DNA of 44,929 nt from Priapulus caudatus. Its lineage: Eukaryota > Priapulida > Priapulimorpha > Priapulimorphida > Priapulidae. Positions 32,569 to 44,929 of this stretch are shown in pieces; positions within the stretch are counted from its first letter, which is position 1, and each line of letters starts with the position of its first letter. The position numbers and the translations under genes are program-made. The DNA is taken from assembly GCF_000485595.1 (NCBI RefSeq), contig NW_014577197.1:260242-305170 (forward strand), read 5' to 3'. The notes beneath the pieces were generated by a model. It saw nothing but the letters and a program-made list of their open reading frames with translations, had not been told where the DNA came from and did not search any database.

Positions 32569-34039
32569 TGTGTGTGTGTGTGTGCGTGCGTTTCTCTTCC
32601 TCCACTATTCAGCAGTATGCTTCTGAAATCTAATCCTACAGTGTTAGGGAAGGAAAATCCCACATGCGAGGGAGGCAGGCTGAGACCGTTTTTGCGTGCT
32701 GTCATTAGTAATCATACCTATAGTTGATTTTAGACTTACTAATTGGAGTAATCTCACATTATTTTTTTATAACAAGTATTAAGAGATCGGTAGTTTATTT
32801 TGCCTTGGTCACAATCATTACAGTCAGCCAATCATTTACTTGTCTTATATCTGGTGTTTTCCGGCGAGTTTCGTTGTTTTCTTGTACTGATTTTTGGTAA
32901 TTATCTTGTGACATTCTAGCTATAAATGAGCAACAAACAGGTTGCTTTTGCCAGATTCTTGTGTGTTTGTTCAAGGTTGGTGCCCTCGGCTTTTATAATC
33001 GGTTACTTGAGTTTATATAAATTGATCGAAATTGATCGAAATGACCTGTGTTTCATAGTGTGGCAAAACTGATGTAAAGGGTTCGGTAATTTTCTGTGGG
33101 ATACATACACTTCACCATTAATCATTTATATGAAAGGATATGAGATTTTTCTGACACAAGCATATTATGTTTGTATTTATTCACTACAGTACTTTTCTAC
33201 GGACGTTTAAGTTGTCGGTCAAGAACAGCGTGTTTTTCAGATTGGTGTGTAGTTTTTTTGGTGCCAACTTTACCTATTCCGCTACAGAATGCGATGAGTT
33301 TTGCAGTGTCTCTTGGCTAGCCGTAGCTGCGTCCGCACCGATTATCGATATGCAGCGATTGGAAAGTGAATATTTCGGTTCCATATATCTGTAACCTAGT
33401 CGTCAGCTAGTGATTCTCCGGAAAACCTTCTACTAGGAAAAATTTATACGGAACGTGGCGTTTGAGGGAAATATCACGATTATGTAAAGTAGCGGTAGTA
33501 ACATCGACACGGCTTGGTACATCGAACAGACGAGTGTGGTGTTCTAACAGGTTATCGATTGGTAATGGCTTCTTGTTTTACTGTATACTGTATTGCCACC
33601 CTTTGTTATCATGAAAATAGATATGATTCAAAAGTAAGTTCATTATTCAATTTGTTGAGGCAAGATGAAAAGAACGTTCTCATCTTGTCTGTGTTTTCTG
33701 CAGGTCTAACATAATTAGCTATTCTGACGAATACACTAAGCTCGTGGCAATTTTGGTAGTGATTGTTTAGCTTTACCTTATAATACCGGTAAAGTTGTCG
33801 CGTGTTTTTATGTACAGAGTTGTTGCTGTCATGCTGAAGGGGAATATATAAAAGACTGCGTGATGCAGATTGTATAAGTAACTGTATTGCTTTAGCTTTT
33901 TTATACAAGTGTTGAACTGCGTGAGTTATATATAATGTATATAAGTTAATTGCCATGTATTATGGTATTTTTTTGCGACAATTTATGCAATTATATGTCT
34001 AGTTACAGGGTCTAGAACATCTGTCTCTCTCTCTCTTTC

Positions 34040-34103
<64 letters not shown>

Positions 34104-34125
34104 TGTACAGAAATAAGCAGCTATA

Positions 34126-34157
<32 letters not shown>

Positions 34158-35174
34158 TTACATACACGTCATTAAATTTCAGACGAAATCGTTTCTAGTT
34201 TGTCTACATGCTAACGGTTTTTGTCCAGCAGTGTGACTATGAATGTGAAACAACAAAGGGTGAAACGATAGATTTTGGTCTATTATAGCTGGCATATAGC
34301 ACCTAGCTTGAACCGTGCAATGCTTTATACTCACAATTAATGTATTATAAATTAAATTGAAAAAATTCAAGACAATTAATGTTAATTCTCTAGCTGATCC
34401 TAAGAAAGAATTTTATTTCATGCAACGTTAGAGTTGGGTAAAAGGTAGGTGTCCTGCTATATGCTTTCTAAGTTCTATTGAATTTTTTCTTTTGGGTATC
34501 GAAATTCGTTTTTACAGTTTTTGTCCATAAGTAGATAGATAGTTAATAGGTTTATTGCAAAACTAGTGTTAACAACGTTACAATTAAAATAAATTTTGCA
34601 AAACAAGATATCATCAGGCAGTATAAAACTGAAATTGATGATATTTACAATAATATATGTCCCAAAATATACTAATCTGTCAATAATATCAAATATATAT
34701 TATGCCTACACGGAATCAATACTGCAGCATATCTTAGGATGGATATGTTCATAGTATCAAGAGCGTAATGTTATCCTTCTTTGTACGCTCGATAGTATAT
34801 ATATATGCCTTTATGTATCTCGTGTCCTATACTATGTACACTATCATGGCAACACGTATAAGCCCACCACATATGAACTAATGTTACGTACACTAGTAGT
34901 AGTAACTACATCAGTACATTTTCTGCTTCAGCTGCCATACCTCGCAATGTTAAGTTTATTTTATGCCAGTATGTTACTTCCACTTTGTTTTGTTTTTCCT
35001 AAAGCAGGTCAAGTACAGGTCATGTGAGGTCTATTTAGAATATATTATGTCCATAGGTAGGGGCATACGTCTCTCAGAGGGGGGTTTCCCAGCCCTGAAC
35101 TGGTATAGCGTGACCTGGGCGCGCCACGCATGCGTTTCTAGTTCAATGGGAACAGCATAATCACAGATGATTGT
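31990..35174. other. Intergenic region with simple repeats
   Basis: Between DNAJC14 and the ZSWIM-like gene. Contains (GTGC)n at 32517-32590, (TA)n at about 34043-34100 and (GCAC)n at 34125-34157. Open frames here lack family resemblance. The last 150 bp upstream of 35175 presumably hold the ZSWIM promoter or 5' UTR. Confidence 0.5.
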
Positions 35175-35541
35175 ATGGCGGCGAGCAGGCGAATGTGTCT
35201 GTCCAACCCGGCTGTGAATATCCGCCATAGGGCCGATTCTGCAGCCGGGACAGTGCCCGATAAAGTACGAACAATGAATCCAGAATCTCTACTAGATATC
35301 TGTGCAAAAGCTACGGCTACTAACGTGCCGTTTCAACGTGTAGAAGAGAGAGTTTCGCGGATACCCGAACCAGTTCAACAACGAATCATCTTCTGGTCGT
35401 TCCCGAGAAATGAGAGAGACATTTGTATGTACTCGTCGTTATCCAATATACCAGCCAGTGGACCCGACTATCAAAAATTACCCTTCCATAAAGGCGTGAG
35501 ACTACTAGAGTCTGGATGTGTGGATAACGTTCTACAAGTCG
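35175..35541 (+). CDS. ZSWIM4/5/6-like protein, first coding exon (partial)
   Basis: 367 bases, 122 codons plus one base, to a strong gtgagt donor. After a short N-terminus from MAASRRM comes [48 protein letters not shown] and [20 protein letters not shown], the conserved opening of the ZSWIM4/5/6 group, where a VHL-box-like segment precedes the SWIM zinc finger. Those proteins are substrate receptors of, or partners to, cullin ubiquitin ligases and act in neural development. The ATG at 35175 is the first in frame; the ATG before NPESLLD is a fallback. The SWIM finger and all later exons lie beyond the window. Confidence 0.9.
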
Positions 35542-38181
35542 GTGAGTGATACGCTATGGCAATGGTTGTCGCCATTTCCCGAGTGCCGTGTACCGCCATC
35601 GACTGTGTTGGTGTGGATGCAGGGTGCGGGTGAAATATCGAACAGTAGACTGCACCACTGGCATCAATCGATTTTCAGCCTAAATTAATGATCATCAGCT
35701 GAAATTAGTGCTGAAGACAAAGGCAGCAGATAGGAGTTTTACCGTAAAAAACACCATGTCGTTTTAACCAGCTTGATGTATTTTGCTACGCACTCGTGCT
35801 GTTTACCGTCACTGGCTAAGCGTATATCAAAATGTTGAAGCTCGCGAATTTTTCTTTGATGAATGTACAAAATTCCTCGTCGTTTTTTCGTGCAATCTGC
35901 ACATCCACATTTAAAATGTTATGTCTTGCACGCAAGACTTTCTGTTCATGTATGAAATACATGTAATGTAACCTCAGTAATCTGTTACTAAAGGCTAAAG
36001 CACGACTCGATGCTTATATATACACGACACGCAAAATACCTATATATTGTGTAACTATTTCTCGGAACCCTTTACGTGCACTGCTCATACTCGTGTCTGA
36101 ATTACCGTGTGATTTATTATGTTGATGGTAATGTGATTCACGCAGAAAATAGAAAAAGAACAATCCTTAACTGTTCGTGCATTCCTACTCCAATGCGTGC
36201 GCTTCTGTGTGTGCTATCTAGTATCTATGTTAGCTTGAGCGTGCTGTATAATGTGAGCCAATGCCTCAACACAGAGTACAGTACAGTGCTTGCGCCTCTC
36301 AGCGCGTGAACTAGTTTTCACTTTCAAGTTTTCTCCTCGCATGCATTGCCTGCACAAAGATAACTACAACTGATAGCTTTCTGTTATTTATAATTAATCG
36401 TATTATATATATTATATATGTATATTATTATATATATATATATTATTAACGAATTAGATCGCAACACTTTATATTATTATGAATCAGTCAAAACCGCTAA
36501 ATGCTGCGCAGCTGTAGAATTAGTTTTACGCGTGTTACAGACTGCTTGCTAGTTGTAGTTCTTTAGCTGGTAACCTCTGTCCAGCATTGCCCATTGTAAG
36601 TGCAGATAAATTCTCACGTTGTCTGTTCGTGACAAATGGCCGTGTGTTCCCGATTCTGTATTACTTGAAAGGGTCATCTTGGGGCAACAATGAAAGCAGG
36701 TAGCTATTCATCTTCGGGAACACACGCACCTTCCCTAGACAGAAACGCACGTGTGAATAGCTCGGCAGGTATTGTACTATTGTTCTTAAGCTGCACTTTT
36801 CACCCTCGGAGATCTGCTAAAGGTGTGTGCCTTTGTGCTGCAGGAAGTGGAATTATATGCGGTAAACGCACACATCTGTTAGCGGAGCGAGCGTTAACAC
36901 GTTTGCGTGGTGCGAGTTCGAACATTGGCAACTCTAATTGCAATACAAGTCGTAACTGTGCGCGCGCTGCGACCAAAACTAACTAATTTACATGAAAATG
37001 TGCAAACTTGCACAGCTACTTGATACCATAGATATACAACACATGTGTTGTACACACAGTGTACATACTACATACTGTACATTTTAGTCAGAAACGTATA
37101 GTGTGAGGTATTTACCGTACAAAACTAACAGTATATTCGTAGTACATACTTATAGTAGTACACTCCATTGGTATCACCTACTCACTTTTGTGTGAGATAC
37201 ATACTGTACACTGTTTTGTGGATGTTATACTGCACTACGGTTCTACTGTGCATGGTATCGCGAGATACGTACAACACTACTTTACACACGCTATATTGTG
37301 AGGTATTTCCTCTGTGCTTGGTAGGTGTGGCGTATGGTGCCCGCGTGTTTGTCATGTGACCTGTGTATTGGGGCCTTTTAACATGTTGACTGTACACTGT
37401 GTCTGCTCGTAACACGTGGTGCGTTGTTTACAGTACAGCTAGTGTGTGAGAGATACCTGAATCATATTTACCTGTGCAATTGTAACGTGCCAAGGTATAG
37501 ACAGGTGCGGGGGCCTTTGTAAACCCTGAAGCATTTCTATCGTGCGTCTTGTTCGACACTTGTATTTCATTGGCAAATGTATGGGTGGGGGTTGAGCCGC
37601 GCAACAGCCTGAAGATCCAATGCCAGTCGCCAAAACCTGTTCCTTAATTTGCTTGTTTCATAGAGCAAATAACTATTTACGGCCGTAATGGTCCGTCCGT
37701 AGATCAACATTATAACAGATCGTTTTCCCTTTGTAACGTGAAATTCTGAGAGTGGGAAAGTGGAACTTTCTCTGCTGTAAGGGTTTGAGGCGTAGGGTTT
37801 GTAACCTTGTATGAGTTCGCATATACGTCTCCCGTGCAATGATGGTAGAGATGAGACCAAGGAAATAGAAGCTCGAAAGTGTGATTGACATCTTTGGCTA
37901 ATGACAAGGGGGGGCAATGTCAGGGCTATGTGTGTCTTTATTATTCTTTAGTATTGCGTTGGTCGTGAGTGCTACGTTTGTTTCCAAGCCGGATTGCATC
38001 AAACTTGACTTGTACGGACTGGTTATCAGATGGTGTGTTTGCTTTAGAATCAGGTTGACGTTGGACCCGCCCACGTTCATATTTCTCGCATCCCAACATC
38101 ACACTAGAATTCATTTCTTAATAGTATTAGTACGTCGATAGTTCTGATTACTTTCTCTTCCGTTGTGTTATCGTCTACCTA
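35542..38181. other. Presumed first intron of the ZSWIM-like gene, left part
   Basis: No second exon is recognised. AT microsatellite at about 36405-36445. Otherwise unremarkable. Confidence 0.5.
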
Positions 38182-38399
38182 TCTATATATATATAAAGTT
38201 GTTCAGCCGAATTAGTTCGTACTCGCATAACTAGAGAACTCCGCAGCCTAGAGGAAAACCAAAGATATTTTCAGAATTAGCACGTCTGGGAGGTGGTTCT
38301 GGCTGAAACAAACATTTAAAAAAGTTAAAAAGCTAAAAATTCATAAAAATGCTATTCATCAATAGATGGCAGTTATCAATCCATGGTTATACCCTTAAC

Positions 38400-38470
38400 G
38401 TCGCAGTGGCCTAATCGCTAGAATATCCGTTTCCTACACCGGGATTCCGGTTTCGAGTCCCAGCTGGGGA
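38400..38470 (+). other. tRNA-like sequence inside the Helitron
   Basis: A-box-like GTGGCCTAATCGC and B-box-like GGTTTCGAGTCCC spaced as in a tRNA, within a 71-bp stretch. The T arm pairs poorly and the B box has one extra T, so this is more likely a tRNA-derived SINE head or dead tRNA than a working gene. Confidence 0.5.
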
Positions 38471-38646
38471 ACTTATTTTTCCCTTTTTTCCTTTTTTCCC
38501 CTTTACCTACCTCTTTAGTATGTATTATTTTTACTTTTATACTTTTTAATTTTAATTTTTTATATTTAATGTCTTTTATCTTTTGATTTCTTATTATTTT
38601 ATATATTTAATGTCTTTTATCTTTTGATTTCTTATTATTTTTTACT

Positions 38647-38755
38647 GTTTGGGATGGGATGGCATGGCACGGCATGAGATGGCATGGGATTGGATGGGAT
38701 ATGGGATGCGATGGGATGGCATGGAATCGGATGGATGGATGCATGGATAGATAGA
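38647..38755. repeat. GGGATGGCAT-type short tandem array
   Basis: Degenerate 5- and 10-bp repeats of GGGAT/GGCAT running into GGATGGATGGAT and GATAGATAG. Inside the Helitron. Confidence 0.8.
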
Positions 38756-38847
38756 TAGTTAGATTTTTGTGGGTATTTTCCTTTCAACCAAGCGGTCACA
38801 AACATAACGCCACTGATTTCCCCGGGCAACGCCGGGTATCCCGCTAG

Positions 38848-41800
38848 TAGTATTATATAGGAGTGAGATTGGCCTCTTCACGGATATGTGACTTGTGCTG
38901 TATTGTATTGTATTGTACTTGCACTGTATTGTTACTCTTATCCACAGAAATCTATATATATTTCCCACTGGTTTCTATACGGTAAACATACGAATAAGTA
39001 AGTATTTGAAGTTGAGCATTCAATACACCCGCCTCCCTGCCACATGCACTTTGCACAATGACAGCTCTCAACTCTTTGACCACACCGAGGGGGCAGTGAC
39101 CACGCGGTTTACACAGGGGAGCATGCCTAGACTGGCTACTCCGTGGTTTGGTAGTGTGGCAGTTTGAAGGCGATGAAACGACCCGCCACCGTCTATAATG
39201 TTGGCGACATTGACCGCAACAGCAAGTATGGTCCGAACAGCCGGATAACATTGCATAAGTTGCTTTCCTTCTCATTCACTCCCGGATTACGGAGTTCATC
39301 CTAATCTGAACCAGATGGATGGAGGAAAATGGGCTCGGTTAAAGAATACCACCTCTGCTGCTGAAACCGTAACCTGTGGGATCAGCTAACAATATACGCA
39401 GAGCTACAGTACTGCTATACTAGCCTTCGGGGAGTACTGAGTGTAAGTAATCTATTCCAGACAGCGTGTATGGGAGGGAGGGAGGCAGCAGGGCCCCCCG
39501 ATGAATGCAAAGCGATTCTGCCCGCGTTCAAAGCGACATCGTTCACAACATGTGTTTGACTTGTACAGCCGGGTTGCTTGCAAGACCGCCGATGTTAGTA
39601 TCACCCCTCCCCTCCCCCTTCCTGTCGCAGTGTTCTCCTCTGTAGAAACCCCCCGAAACATGTAAGACGTGTACGAACGAACGCGCATCAAGAATCGTAA
39701 ATGTGTATTAAACGCGTGTGGGAGTAATGCTGCCTTTCCCTCCACTCGTCACAGACAGTTTGAGGAGTTCGGGGGTGGAGGTATGGAGGTATGGTCTCTT
39801 CGCTCAAAAAATTCCGTGTCATCAGAACGACATGAAGCATTCGGTAGAGTTTACTCTGAAGGATTACTTTTTACGAGATGTTATTCGTGATCGTTGAATA
39901 GGCATGTATTGATTTTGTCATCCCCCCCCCCCCGATATGACAGTACGTTTGCGCGCACGTTGTACTCAGCAATCTGTTTGCTATGTGCGTAGGGAGCGAA
40001 TAGTTTACACTGTGCATGGTTCCGTGTCTGCGTGCGTGCGTGCATACGTGCGTGTACCCGTGGTCGGTGGGGGGAGGTTCTTTAAACATGTGGCAATTGT
40101 ACATGTAGCTCGTATGTCAGCCATGTTTGTTGTGTCCATCTGGTGGTCATTTGTCAGTGGGTGGTCGAGTCCAATGTCCAGAGGATGGGTTTCGCATTGG
40201 GCCTGCTATCTATACCTGTTTATACTTATTGGCAAATTCCCGGCATGTTGCAGACATGCTTCGTGTCTAGTGCGGCCTAAGTGTCATCTGTGAGCGTGAG
40301 ATACAGTCTGCAGCTAGTACAGCGCATACCAACTAGCTACCCGATCCAAACCCTATCTTTGGTGTACACATGGCATCGTCGGCTGTGAACGTTGCTGATT
40401 TGTTTCTTCAATTTTCTGATCTAATTGGAGCAACCGGTGACTGAACACTCACATGCAAGAGCAAGTGGTGTGCTTATAGGTGTAAATGATATGGCCATAA
40501 ACTAGCTAAGAAGCATACACTTCAATGTTGTTGTGCTCGTTTTGGCCTTTAAAAAAACAACAACGTAATAACAACACAAAATGTGTTCTAACATGTACAT
40601 CTGAGAGTTGGTTGAATAACATAAATCTTGGGTCAATTAAATGTTCGTCTGCGAGAAATATGGCGGATCTATGTAGCGTCCATGTTGGAATTTCTCATAT
40701 TGAACTGAAGAACGGGGAGCTGACGGGGAGCGTATTAATTATTATACGTGTTAGCTACGCAGGTGGTGGTGAAGTAATCTCGGCATTCTTAAAGGAAAAA
40801 ACGCATGAAATTACTGGACATTCTTTGAGCGCCCAACTTTGCTGTGGCTGCCGTTGAAAGATTTTTTTAACAAGATGTAACATCCATCACAATAAACATG
40901 TCGACGGACTTTCCTAATGCTATAACGATTAGAATATAAAAATTATGTGCAGTGGGATGTTGGCACAGCTCACAGTCACAGCAGCCGGCTCAGAGGGTAG
41001 TAGGTGTCGTGGCTCAGACCAAACACCGTAGTGCTGTAGTGTGCATGACGTGTGCCTCAGACTGGAACACGTGGTAGAGTTGTCTAGCATTAGAAGAGAC
41101 GCATCACAGGTACCAGCAAGTATTGCAGGCATCCGCATTCACATCTGGGTACGATAATGTAAGTCCGCGAGCTTGCAGCAGGCAACCCCTATCTTACAAC
41201 TACGTTATCATATCGTATATACAGCGTGCGAAAACGAACCACGTTTCTCTCCTCCTGACAAGTCCGGGGGGATATGGGGACTTCGGGTTTTATATTCCAT
41301 GAGTCCTGCTGTTCCCATAGGCCTGCACTAGACAGGACACATGTGTATTTCACAGAAGCGTTTCTCAGTTTTTTGATAACTTTCCGATGAACGAAACAAG
41401 TGAGTGGTGATGCCGTACTGTAGATAAATAGACGAGCTAGAAAAAAACTTCTGTCTGGTGTGGATCACACTGGTTAAAGTGCGAACTCTTCGCAAACTTT
41501 ACGTTCCTTAGATCCGGTATTTCTAAACCTATGTTCATCAGATTAGGCCAGAAGAACGAAGAATATGTAAATCCAAACGGCATGTACGTGTATAACACAT
41601 ACCATATAAGGATAATATCTTCTAAGTTCTCAAACGCCTCTTAATTCTATATAATGTGTGGAGTATGCATATAGGTCATCTGGGTTTTAATGTATTCTCA
41701 CCAGTGCTATCAGAAGCAGTGAAATGAGTTAGGCATACCATTGATTATAGCATGGGCACTTAAAAAACAAGCTTTAACCCAAAATTCTACTTTTACGGTT

Positions 41801-42256
41801 TAAAATCCGTAGGTTCACGTAGGTTTCACAATGCTAAATAGTTTTGTTTTGAAATGCCAATCTCGTTGTATTCAATTATTTTGGCAAAGAAAGCCAGTTG
41901 TAGGTGTGGTTGAATAGCTAAGAATGAGGAGCATATATTATACATACTCTGTACCTCACCAAAGCTATGTCATGTATACTACATGATGTATACTAAATCA
42001 GATGATTCAACGCTGCCTATAAACACTTACCTTTGCACGTGCTTGAACACACCAATGAGAAAATCCCACCAGCTGCAGTCTGGATGGCTCAGCCAATCAG
42101 CTTAAACCCCAAGTCCCCGTATCAGCAGCCATTATTCTCCCAGAATGCATATCAACATCTTAGCTTCTGGTTGACAAGGTTTCTTTTACCAGGGAGCGCT
42201 CAGGCGGTAATGTAGTAAACGTGGAACGACGAAATATAACGACTGGCTTATTCGAT
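38848..42256. other. Presumed ZSWIM-like gene intron 1, middle part
   Basis: No supported exon. Contains a C9 run near 39922 and a poor hairpin near 41150-41215. Open frames of 60-118 codons have no family features. Confidence 0.4.
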
Positions 42257-42776
42257 GTAGGATGGTGCTATTAGAATGTGGAATGCTGCCATTACTATGT
42301 AGCATGTAAATATGTTGCCATTACTGTAGGATGTTGCCATTACTATGTAGCATGTTGCAATTACTGTAGGATGTTGCCATTACTTTGTAGCATGTTGCCA
42401 TTACTGTAGGATGTTGCAGTTATCATGTAGGATATTGCCATTACTTTGTAGCATGTTGCCATTACTGTAGGATGTTGCCATTACTATAATGTAGGATGTT
42501 GACATTACTATGTAGCATGTTGCAGTTATCATGTAGGATGTTGCCATTACTATGCGGGATGCTGCCGTTATTGTGGGATGTTGCCATTACTCTATGGAGT
42601 GTTGCCGTTACTATGTGGGGTGGTGCCATTATTATGTGGGTGTGTTGCCAATACTGTAGCCTGTTGCCATTAGTATGTAGGGGTGTTGCCATTACTGTAG
42701 CATGTTGCCATTATTATGCAGTATGTTGCGATTACTGTAGCATGTTGCCATTATTATGTGGGGGTGTTGCCATTAG
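42257..42776. repeat. Minisatellite of 19-22-bp units
   Basis: About 25 units of the form ATGTTGCCATTACTGTAGG / GTTGCCATTACTATGTAGC. The array resumes for about two units at 43113-43155 after an insertion. Confidence 0.9.
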
Positions 42777-42777
42777 T

Positions 42778-43112
42778 TCAGGGGTCGAAATTTGATTTTT
42801 ATTATGGTATCCATTCGGATACCAGGTATTGAAATCTGGTATCCCATTGGATAGTAATTTCAACAATGTTGGTATCCAAAATCTTAAAATATGCAATGAT
42901 AGCATTTGAAAATTATTAATATGTAATCATTGTAATGTAATTATAATATATATATATATAAAAACATGAACACAGATTCACAGATATGCACATGCAAGTA
43001 CACTGCAGACGTATTGTCTAGCCGCATTGTCTGGTTCGCTTGATACAATGTATACACATCACATTTTAATTTATGATCAACATCGCCCACGCTTGCTACG
43101 CTTGCAATAAAT
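42778..43112. mobile_element. Insertion interrupting the minisatellite
   Basis: About 335 bp unrelated to the array, starting CAGGGGTCGAAATTTG (hAT-like terminus) with internal inverted GGTATCCATTCGGATACC motifs. The expected complementary right end is not visible, so it is truncated or of another type. Confidence 0.5.
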
Positions 43113-43155
43113 TATTACTGTAGCATGTTGCCATTATCATGTAGGATGTTTCCGT

Positions 43156-44282
43156 TACGACGATGCTGTGAATACACGTTCATGAACAACTGTCTTGTTC
43201 TTAAGTTATAATTGTTATTAAGTTCTTGTTGTTAACGACACGGTTTGGTTTCTAGCGTATAAAAATACTGCGATCCAACATCAGCCTTAATACCTTAACA
43301 AAATTCAGATCGTGAGGGGATTAGAAGAGCTATATAAAGCCAGTATCCACGCTGAAACAGTGGATTCACGTAGCCGATCGAACTGCGTTCATAAAGAGAG
43401 AAAATCCGTGGCAAGCGCTTTCATTGGCGGCGAGCGTCGCGCGCGCAGATCAATGCAGATTTCTTCGTTAGCGGTTCTTGAATATACAGCACACCGTGTA
43501 GCGTGATATCTACCTATAGCGCTCACGCGTCGGTGTGTGTGGTAGTGGTGGTGGTGGTGGGGGCACGGGCTAGACGCACACACCATTGGGGTTCATTGTC
43601 GTTGGTATACGTGATCGATATCATAGCCGTGCGAGTGGATGGATACGCGCTCTCAATAACCGCCAACGCATGCAACACACGATGCCTTTGAGATCGACTT
43701 CGCGTCACAATAGAGATTCAGTCGTTGACGTCACGTTTCATTATCTAGCAAGCTATTGTTTTACCTAATGTGAAAAAATAACTTCGTTACGATGGGAGCG
43801 CGTGCGCGCATCCGTGTCGCCATTACAGTTTGCTACGGTGACGCTGTTATTTGGTGTTTAATCATGGGCCTCTAGCGATCGATTGACGTTGTCTTTCTCA
43901 CTCGGTCAGTTGCAAGGCCTAAATTTGATATTTCGCTCCAAACTTATTAAAATATATTGCATTTACACCAAACGGATAAGCGTATAATGTTAGATTGCGT
44001 GTGTTTGCTGCTTTTAAAAACCCCGCGACATGGCAGTTCCGCGCATGCGCAGTACACCACAGTCATTTCCCAATGTCCAATGCGCATCTGAGTGTGTGCA
44101 GATATGTATCTGAAAGGCAGTGCATGCGCCTAGCGAGAATAGAGCTTTGTGTGACGAGTGAGAGGGAGAGAGGCGCGCCGTATGAACAGGGTAGAAGTGT
44201 GAGGGGGTTTTACATGCAGGGAATGCAGGCCCGCGGCTTGATGAGCAGTGAGGGTGAAGACAAACGACTTTGCGCTCTTCTA
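43156..44282. other. Presumed ZSWIM-like gene intron 1, right part
   Basis: No supported exon; GTG-rich run at about 43535-43565. Confidence 0.4.
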
Positions 44283-44612
44283 CGAGTGGTGCGCGTGCGT
44301 GCGTGCGTGTGCGCGTGCGTGCGTGTGCGTGGGAGGAGACGTTCGCGCGCGCGTGTTCATGGAAGGAGGCGCGTGAGCGAGTATGCGAGTGCTTGCGCGC
44401 ACGTGGGTGCGTGTAGAGGCACACATTGGTGAGGATGTGCGTGCGTGCGTGCGTGCGTGCGTGCCTGCGTGCGTGCATCTGTGCGCACGTGCGGTGCGCA
44501 TGCGCTGGTGTGCGGTATGTGTTAAGTGTCATTACTATTCTGCGCAGCTGCGGACTCAAGCAAGCATTTCGTCCTTCGTGCCTGCCTGCCTGCCTGCCTG
44601 CCTGCCTGCCAG
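44283..44612. repeat. GTGC and CTGC microsatellites
   Basis: Several (GTGC/GCGT)n runs between 44283 and 44480 and a (CTGC)n run at 44579-44611. They explain the long Arg/His/Ala/Cys-rich open frames on both strands. Confidence 0.9.
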
Positions 44613-44929
44613 CAAGAGCTTTTATTGCAGTGCCTGTCTTCCACGCACACACAGAAAAGGCACTGACATGTGAATTAAGATTGTAACAGAAGAGCCGGCC
44701 AGATGTGCCGACGGGGCCCGGCGTTTACAAATCTCAATGCGAACATTGTGTGTGAATGTGCGGACTGTAATGATGCAGTGTATGCAGTCAGCGTGGAGAT
44801 TAGTGCGCGGCTGCCCCAGAGGCAGCATTGTGCCGCGACTAAATACCCTGCTTTGACGCACGCTGCGCGCCCCCTTGCTGCGCCGCGTTTATCCACGGCC
44901 TCAGAACTGGTGCTGCGCGCGAGAGAGAG

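Larger units (their letters stand above)
38182..38847 (+). mobile_element. Nonautonomous Helitron
   Basis: Begins TCTATATATATATAAAG directly after A, and ends with the GC hairpin CCCGGGCAACGCCGGG followed by TATCCCG and CTAG, then host T. TC start, terminal hairpin about 8 bases before CTRR, and insertion between A and T are the Helitron signature. About 666 bp with no Rep/Hel coding. Interior holds a tRNA-like piece, a duplicated AT-rich block (38550-38640) and a GGATGG array. Confidence 0.85.

Noticed and set aside
38400-38470. Functional tRNA gene
   Set aside because: T-arm pairing fails and the B box has an extra base; located inside a Helitron.
41149-41215. Third copy of the TAGATACAATAATG hairpin
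   Set aside because: Only TACGATAATGTAAG is similar and the right side needs gaps; pairing is too poor.
44014-44686. Arg/His/Ala/Cys-rich open frames up to 212 codons
   Set aside because: Explained by GTGC and CTGC microsatellites; no domain or splice context.

Overview
This is nuclear DNA of a multicellular animal, most likely an aquatic invertebrate. The evidence is spliced genes with GT-AG introns, exons of three conserved animal families (LRRC40, DNAJC14 and ZSWIM4/5/6), vertebrate-type TTAGGG repeats, and many foldback elements, MITEs, Helitron-like elements and microsatellites. No phylum is claimed.

Layout. (1) 1-4.2 kb: the 3' half of an LRRC40 orthologue. Its seven exons lie in correct protein order and every junction keeps phase 2, but three exons (1692-1799, 3123-3308, 4019-4124) are each inverted in place, giving orientation ++-++--. 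Two of them are flanked by candidate inversion substrates. This is the most remarkable feature of the window. (2) 4-12.4 kb: a nest of foldback elements and MITEs, including four members of a family ending in ATCAGGAGT, a foldback with a long CT tract in its loop, and one enclosing telomere-type repeats. A minus-strand gene of unknown family begins here (8831 down to 7452). (3) 12.6-15.8 kb, minus strand: a doubtful small secreted protein gene, then an intact single-exon gene for a three-finger C2H2 zinc finger protein with an acidic, repeat-rich N-terminus. (4) 16.3-17.0 kb: a near-perfect 650-bp foldback between divergently transcribed genes. (5) 17.8-31.9 kb, plus strand: a complete 15-exon DNAJC14 (ER membrane J-protein) gene of 770 codons plus stop. 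Its introns hold two Helentron/HINE-like elements (one carrying a nested hAT MITE) and a 3.1-kb minisatellite of 27-bp units. (6) 35.2-35.5 kb: the first coding exon of a ZSWIM4/5/6-type gene, followed by about 9.4 kb, presumably its first intron. That stretch contains a 666-bp nonautonomous Helitron carrying a tRNA-like sequence, a 19-22-bp minisatellite and GTGC repeats.

The genes have no evident joint function; this is ordinary animal gene order. The interest lies in genome structure: in-place exon inversions, palindromic repeats that could drive them, and noise inside the minisatellite suggesting a long-read assembly in which misassembly must be excluded.
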